DNA of 64,000 nt, taken from contig NW_011887299.1 of the NCBI RefSeq assembly GCF_000151315.2, positions 650,894-714,893 of the forward strand, read 5' to 3'. Each line of letters begins with the position of its first letter. Positions within the stretch are counted from its first letter, which is position 1. Positions 62,045 to 64,000 of this stretch are shown here, piece by piece. This DNA comes from Capsaspora owczarzaki ATCC 30864 (taxonomy: Eukaryota > Opisthokonta > Filasterea). The notes beneath the pieces are model-generated. The model saw only the letters and a program-made list of their open reading frames with translations. It made no database searches and was not told where the DNA came from. The translations under genes and the position numbers were made by a program.

Positions 62045-63778
62045 TTAGTTGGCAGCTTCCATGTCTAGCTTGTAGTTTTGGGCAATGATATCATCGCTAG
62101 ACTCGACGATAATAGAAGGACCGCGTCCAGGGACGTCGAGACTGCCGCGGTTGAGCGGGTTGTCCCAGGCGGCATTTGCGGCCATAACGCGATCTGCGGC
62201 GGGGTCCTTGACTGGCTGGCTTGCTCCAAAGGTGGTGGCCGAGAGACGCATCGTGTTGTTGGATGCGCCAGGGCCCTTTCGTCGCATGGCGGTGTTGAAG
62301 TTGTTCGAGCGGGCGTTCATCTGCGGCTTGGCCAACTTCATCTCGCGAATCTTGGCAGGGTCCATCTCCGGGTCGTCATCTTCAGTACCAAGAGGCACGT
62401 GCCAGAACTCTTCGTCGTTGAAGTTGGTTTCCGGGGGCTCAAACCACGGGCGACGGATAATCCATCCAACAAACAGGCCGCACACGATGGCAATGCCGGC
62501 CGTGACAAACACGGAAAGCAGTTGGTAGCCGCCCTGCACATACTGGCTGCGATCGATCGGGTCTGGGAAGTTGGCAAGAATACCGCTGCAAGCAACAAAG
62601 GACAGAAACAGACAAAAAACAAACAACAACGCAAACCAAAACGCAAAAAGTGAGCTACCTGCTGACACATTCAAGCATCCATCAACCGATTGCAACAATC
62701 TAAAAACGTACCTAACAGTGTAGGTGGAAGTATCAGCGGCAGCGGCGGCGCAGGCAGAAGCAATACCACCGAGCAGACCGGGCATGCCGTGCAAGTTGTG
62801 CACACCGCAAGTGTCATGCAGGCCAATCTTCTCTTCAAGCATACCCTACCAAGCATCAAGCGAATTCGCATTGAGTTAAAACAACAAAAAGGCCCTCCAA
62901 AGCATCAAGGTCAAATCATCCAGCCAAAAACCACCAATTTTTCAATACCTGGATGCGAGTGTAGCCGAAAACGGAAACAAAGCCAGCGACAATGCCGATA
63001 AGAAGTGCGCCCCAAGGTTGAATAACAAGGTTGGCACAAGCGCCAACAGCAACACCGCCAGCCAGAGTGGCGTTTTGAATATCGACCTGCAATCGTGTGT
63101 GTGAAAAAAAAACCCCCAAGAAAAAAAGAAAAAGAAACCGGGGTGAGCAAATATGCCTCTACATCCATCGAAAACTAGCCCCGTGGTCGCCGCAATCCTG
63201 ACCATATCAAACTTGTGGCCTTGACGGAGGAGCATGGAGAAGATAAAAGTAGAGACGCAGCAGCCGCAGAGCGAGAGAAGGGTGTTGGTCATAACGCGGT
63301 GCTCGGCCGAGCCAGAGGCAAGGGCACCGTTGAAGCTGGGCCAGAACATCCACAAGAAGAGGGTGCCGATCATGGCGAACAGATCGTTGTAGTACATGGA
63401 ACCGTTGTTCTTGTTGTTTCGTGCCTTCGGGGTTGTAATCATGTACGAAACGGCCAGGCCAAAGTACGCGCCGAACGTGTGAATGGCAATGGAGCCACCA
63501 ATGTCGACAACGTTGAACTTGAAGATGCAAAGGATCTACGCAGAACAGAGATTGTGAGGAACAACCACGGTGAACAAACACACGAAAACACGCCAAGCGA
63601 CGCGAATCGCATTTTTCCGATTTTTTTTTTTTGGTCCCTCCGCCGCCTTACAATGTTGCCCGAGTAGAAAATGCACTCAAAGAAAGCCATGGTGACAAGC
63701 TGGAGCGGCGAAGCCTTGCCGATAACCGCACCGAACGAGATGAGCACGGCGGCGACACCAAAGTCCGAGTTGATCATT
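62045..63778 (-). CDS. Rh-type ammonium/CO2 channel (Rh glycoprotein), 5' partial
   Basis: Six exons are in the window (63778-63652, 63535-63203, 63086-62949, 62845-62712, and 62585-62045 as the last, with junctions approximate). The upstream exons lie beyond the right edge. The encoded part starts NSDFGVAAVLISFGAVIGK. It includes IAIHTFGAYFGLAVSY (pore His), YYNDLFAMIGTLFLWMFWPSFNGAL, VDIQNATLAGGVAVGACANLVI and the second pore His region HDTCGVHNLHGMPGLLGGI. The sequence is nearer to animal Rh glycoproteins than to plant or bacterial Amt proteins. The C-terminal cytoplasmic tail starts after WIIRRPWFEPPETNFNDEEFWHVP and runs about 110 residues, ending MEAAN. Function: facilitated NH3/NH4+ (and perhaps CO2) passage at the plasma membrane. 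The visible part shows no defect. Confidence 0.94.
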
Positions 63779-64000
63779 CTATTGTTGTTGTCGTGAGACC
63801 GACCGTCGGAACGTGAGCAAAATTGGTTGTTCGAAACATCATCACAAGCGCATGATTTTATGATTTTGGGGAACGTGGTAGAGTGTGAGTGTGAGTGAGT
63901 GAGAGAGGGGGGGGGGTCAGAGCCAGAGCGATTTCAGTGCTCCAATCACAGTCAAGCACCATGTTGTCACACTGACAATGTGACACCCACCATTTTCGGC
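63779..64000 (-). other. Intron or 5' flank of the Rh gene at the window edge
   Basis: No coding exon is visible here. A GTGA/GAGT repeat and a G-run occur at about 63880-63918. The acceptor of the 63778 exon (CAATAG) lies at its left edge, so this is intron sequence of the Rh gene continuing out of the window. Confidence 0.5.

Overview
This window is nuclear DNA from a small-genome eukaryote. Nearly every conserved gene is split by short (about 60-350 bp) T-rich introns with GT...AG ends. Genes lie on both strands, usually separated by less than 500 bp, and the standard genetic code fits throughout. The gene set is holozoan in flavour: RAB24, an SGSM3-like TBC protein, a DDX20/Gemin3-like helicase, SERINC, an Rh glycoprotein, PIGM and MPDU1. 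Receptor-like proteins are built from one leucine-rich repeat (LRR) per exon, and Ala/Ser/Gln/Asp tracts are common. My best guess is a filasterean such as Capsaspora owczarzaki. That is inference from gene content and style, not from a database match.

Layout, left to right. 1-8.2 kb: an orphan low-complexity protein, phosphoacetylglucosamine mutase (PGM3) and a DDX20-like helicase. 8.6-16.6 kb: tRNA-Cys(GCA), a secreted C45/acid-ceramidase-like hydrolase, adenylate kinase 6, SERINC and RAB24. 16.9-28.1 kb: NOP53, a CAMK-type kinase, a large membrane-anchored cupin/JmjC-like protein, the NatB catalytic subunit NAA20 and a membrane-anchored RING E3. 28.4-31.8 kb: a single-pass receptor with 11 LRRs, an Ala/Ser/Asp stalk and a tail carrying ten tyrosines. 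33.5-45.8 kb: the Qb-SNARE VTI1, an SGSM3-like TBC Rab-GAP, a nodulin-like MFS transporter, NOC4 and PIGM. 46.1-53.6 kb: an LRR/coiled-coil/TKL kinase, an AADAT-like aminotransferase, a NUDT16-like Nudix protein and a poly-Q orphan. 53.6-56.1 kb is a gene desert. 56.1-64 kb: a GH18 chitobiase-like hydrolase, an LRR gene made by tandem amplification of an exon+intron unit, MPDU1, and an Rh-type ammonium channel cut by the window edge.

How the genes fit together. Several serve glycan metabolism: PGM3 makes GlcNAc-1-P, PIGM adds the first GPI mannose, MPDU1 supports dolichol-P-mannose use, and the GH18 protein degrades N-glycan or chitin. Ribosome biogenesis is represented by NOP53, NOC4 and AK6, and Rab/SNARE trafficking by RAB24, the TBC protein and VTI1. 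They are not arranged as operons; neighbours look like ordinary chance.

The most interesting material is the LRR set. One is a kinase-less receptor whose tail looks designed for phosphotyrosine docking. The other two share LRR exons and a related N-terminus, one fused to a non-RD kinase and the other to an unrecognised C-terminal domain. Other points of note are GC-AG introns sharing a GCAAG donor, one NOC4 intron that fits no standard splice rule, and a 123-bp element with TGTTACG...CGTAACA ends inside a duplicated block.
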